Below, one piece after another: positions 33,094-34,971 of a DNA stretch of 34,971 nucleotides. This stretch comes from UKL13-2 sp043768625 (GTDB taxonomy: Bacteria; Pseudomonadota; Gammaproteobacteria; Burkholderiales; Usitatibacteraceae): NCBI GenBank assembly GCA_043768625.1, contig JAYVKG010000156.1, forward strand, positions 1 to 34,971, written 5' to 3'. The translations under genes and the position numbers were made by a program. Below the pieces are notes generated by a model. That model did no database searches. It saw only the letters and a list, made by a program, of their open reading frames with translations, and was not told the DNA's origin. Position 1 is the first letter of the stretch. Each line of letters opens with the position of its first letter.

Positions 33094-34971
33094 ATGGATA
33101 TTGAACAACCGGTGTTCATGCTGCGCCTTGGCAAAACTCCAGCATTGGCGCGCCTCTTCGGCCGAAAATTGCCGAAAAATCCCGCCATTGCTAGTGTTTT
33201 CAAAAAAGTGCTGCTCCAGATGAAGACCTTGATCCTGGCGACATCGGGCATCGGCTGGCTCGCACTGTCGTTGTCGCTTGCTGCAGTTGCGGCCGACGTT
33301 TCTCCCCGTGGTGCGCCTAAACTGCTTGACGGATTTGAAGATATTTCCCTCTGGCAGGCGATGGGATCCGATAATGTCAGCGCTTCGTCACACCCGGTAG
33401 TTGGGATGGTTGGTCAGGCGGTGCGACTTGATTTTGATTTCAATGGCGCCGCAGGCTATGCCTATATCCGCCGCAAATTGCCACTGGTCATGCCGGATAA
33501 TTACGAAATTTCCTTTTATGTGCGGGCCGACGCGCCGGTCAACAATCTCGAGTTTAAATTGATCGATGGTAGTGGCGACAATGTCTGGTGGGTTAACCGT
33601 CCCAACTATGAATTTCCACGCGAATGGCAGCAGATTCGCATCAAAAAACGTCACATCGGTTTCGCCTGGGGACCGATCCAGGACCAGACGCTAAGAGCGT
33701 CCGAACAAATCGAATTTGTCATCAGTGCCGGTCGCGGCGGTGGCCGGGGATCGGTGTATTTTGACGAGCTCACGATTCGTGAACTTCCGCCGGATCCCAT
33801 CGCGTTCCCCGCGCCCAGGCTGGAGGCGACATCATCCGAGCCAGGCTTTCCTGCAACACTGGCGATGGATGGTTCCCGCTCGACCAGCTGGCGGTGCAGA
33901 CATCAAGCCGCAGACGCGCAGGCATTGACCATTGATTTAGGAATGACACGGGAATTTGGCGGTCTGATCCTGCGCTGGGTGGATGGGCAGCACGCATCCC
34001 GTTACGACATCACACTATCGGACGATGGGAATCAGTGGCGCCGCGTGCGTGAAGTCGTTGGTGGCAATGGCGGGATGGATCCCCTGATGCTGCCGGAGTC
34101 GGAAGCCCGATTCGTACGTCTGAACTTAATGGATGGCCCTGGCCAATTTTTTGCACTATCTGAAATAGAAATCAAAGACCTGGCATTCGGAAAATCGCCG
34201 AACGCTTTTTTCGAAGCCATCGCCGTCGAGCTGCCACGCGGCCAATTCCCCCGCAGTTTTTCAGGCGAACAGGCGTACTGGACAGTGGTAGGCATTGACG
34301 GCGGCCATACAAGTGGCCTGATGGGAGAAGATGGTGCCATTGAATTGGCGCCCGGTGGCGTGTCGATCGAACCGATCGTGATCGAAGGAGAAGGTACCCA
34401 TCGTCGGATTGTTTCATGGGCCGGGGTGACGATTCGGCAATCGCTTGTCGAGGGGTACCTGCCTATTCCGGTTGTCACCTGGACACACGCCGATTGGGAA
34501 CTTCAAATCACGAGCTTTGCGGCTGGCGTTCCCGGACACTCACAACTCGCCGCGAAATACCAATTACGCAATCTCACCCGGCACACGCTTCATCTGGAGC
34601 TTGTTATCGCGACCCGACCGTTTCAGATCAATCCACCCGCGCAATTTCTGAATACACCGGGCGGCGTCAGTCCCATTCGGCAACTGGACTGGAACGCTGC
34701 AGCGCAGCGAATGTCGATTAATAATCAACACGAAATTGTCTGGCTTTCCAAACCTTCGCAAGTCGGTTTCTCCACGTTTGATGGCGGCTCGGCGCTAGAT
34801 TCACTGCTGGCACCAAGTACCTACTCGGCATCGACCCTTCACGATCCAGTCGGTCTCGCTGCCGCCATCGTGAAATATCGTGTGGCACTTCAGCCGCATG
34901 CAAAACAGACATTTGGCTGGACTAGCGCGCTCGAAGGGCACCTGGCCTCGGCAACATTGTTTGGCGACAAC
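33094..34971 (+). CDS. Large secreted protein with carbohydrate-binding-like and F5/8 type C domains, 3' end outside window
   Basis: An uninterrupted frame of 626 codons that runs off the window. Residues 43-70 form a signal peptide (LATSGIGWLALSLSLAAVAA) and an ATG at 33220 would start directly before it, so the first 42 codons may be leader rather than protein. Residues about 78-230 look like a jelly-roll carbohydrate-binding module (LLDGFEDISLWQAM, VYFDELTIREL). Residues 236-362 are an F5/8 type C (discoidin) domain (ATLAMDGSRSTSWR, LTIDLGMTREFGGLILRW, ARFVRLNL). The rest up to the border is beta-rich and could be the N-terminal supersandwich of a GH15/GH94-like enzyme, but this is a guess. 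It belongs to the same plus-strand cluster and is probably a second, periplasmic or cell-surface, glycan-acting protein. Confidence 0.8.
   Translation, partial: MDIEQPVFMLRLGKTPALARLFGRKLPKNPAIASVFKKVLLQMKTLILATSGIGWLALSLSLAAVAADVSPRGAPKLLDGFEDISLWQAMGSDNVSASSHPVVGMVGQAVRLDFDFNGAAGYAYIRRKLPLVMPDNYEISFYVRADAPVNNLEFKLIDGSGDNVWWVNRPNYEFPREWQQIRIKKRHIGFAWGPIQDQTLRASEQIEFVISAGRGGGRGSVYFDELTIRELPPDPIAFPAPRLEATSSEPGFPATLAMDGSRSTSWRCRHQAADAQALTIDLGMTREFGGLILRWVDGQHASRYDITLSDDGNQWRRVREVVGGNGGMDPLMLPESEARFVRLNLMDGPGQFFALSEIEIKDLAFGKSPNAFFEAIAVELPRGQFPRSFSGEQAYWTVVGIDGGHTSGLMGEDGAIELAPGGVSIEPIVIEGEGTHRRIVSWAGVTIRQSLVEGYLPIPVVTWTHADWELQITSFAAGVPGHSQLAAKYQLRNLTRHTLHLELVIATRPFQINPPAQFLNTPGGVSPIRQLDWNAAAQRMSINNQHEIVWLSKPSQVGFSTFDGGSALDSLLAPSTYSASTLHDPVGLAAAIVKYRVALQPHAKQTFGWTSALEGHLASATLFGDN

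Overview
The window looks like part of a betaproteobacterial chromosome (Burkholderiales/Nitrosomonadales-like), with moderate GC. The main grounds are the minus-strand order glyA-nrdR-ribD-ribE-ribB(X)-ribH-nusB-thiL-pgpA, the sulfite reductase-DUF934 pair typical of that class, and an OxyR whose redox cysteines sit at C199/C208. No rRNA, tRNA, CRISPR array, transposase, prophage or integrase gene was seen. Taxonomy is inferred from gene order and protein character, not from a marker gene.

Region 1 (1-3580, minus): an assimilatory sulfate reduction cluster in decay. The sulfite reductase and its DUF934 partner are intact. The downstream cysH-type APS/PAPS reductase and cysD (sulfate adenylyltransferase subunit 2) are pseudogenes with frameshifts, a nonsense codon, a 5' deletion and loss of iron-sulfur ligands. 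A 723-bp non-coding stretch with an AT-rich tandem repeat separates this cluster from oxyR (minus, 4304-5212).

Region 2 (5347-13265, minus): a long, tightly packed housekeeping operon, probably read from a promoter upstream of glyA. It covers one-carbon metabolism (glyA), ribonucleotide reductase control (nrdR), riboflavin synthesis (ribD, ribE, a RibBX-type ribB, ribH), antitermination (nusB), thiamine phosphate kinase (thiL) and glycerophospholipid turnover (pgpA, ugpQ). Several neighbours overlap by 1-4 bp. The GTP cyclohydrolase II-like half of the ribB product has no cysteine, so it cannot hold the usual zinc and an independent ribA is expected elsewhere.

Region 3 (13266-24311): single genes and small operons. 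These are an HD-domain phosphohydrolase, a DUF465 mini-protein, an RND efflux pair (adaptor plus HAE1-type pump, no outer-membrane channel), a lytic transglycosylase converging on the pump across a perfect 16-bp hairpin, and a 1315-residue hybrid histidine kinase (CHASE-like sensor, two PAS, HisKA, HATPase, degenerate receiver, true receiver, HPt).

Region 4 (24440-34971, plus): a carbohydrate-utilisation locus that runs off the window. A LacI-family regulator with its own palindromic operator is followed by a TonB-dependent receptor of the carboxypeptidase-regulatory (Oar-like) type and a terminator-like hairpin. Next come a lipoprotein of the glycoamylase/GH144 type, a sugar-binding lipoprotein, two MalF/MalG-like permeases with 4-bp ATGA overlaps, and a large secreted protein with a carbohydrate-binding-like domain and an F5/8 type C domain. 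Together they outline outer-membrane uptake, periplasmic cleavage and inner-membrane import of one glycan. The substrate is not fixed by the sequence; beta-1,2-glucan is a hypothesis based only on the GH144 relationship. No ATP-binding subunit is present in the window.
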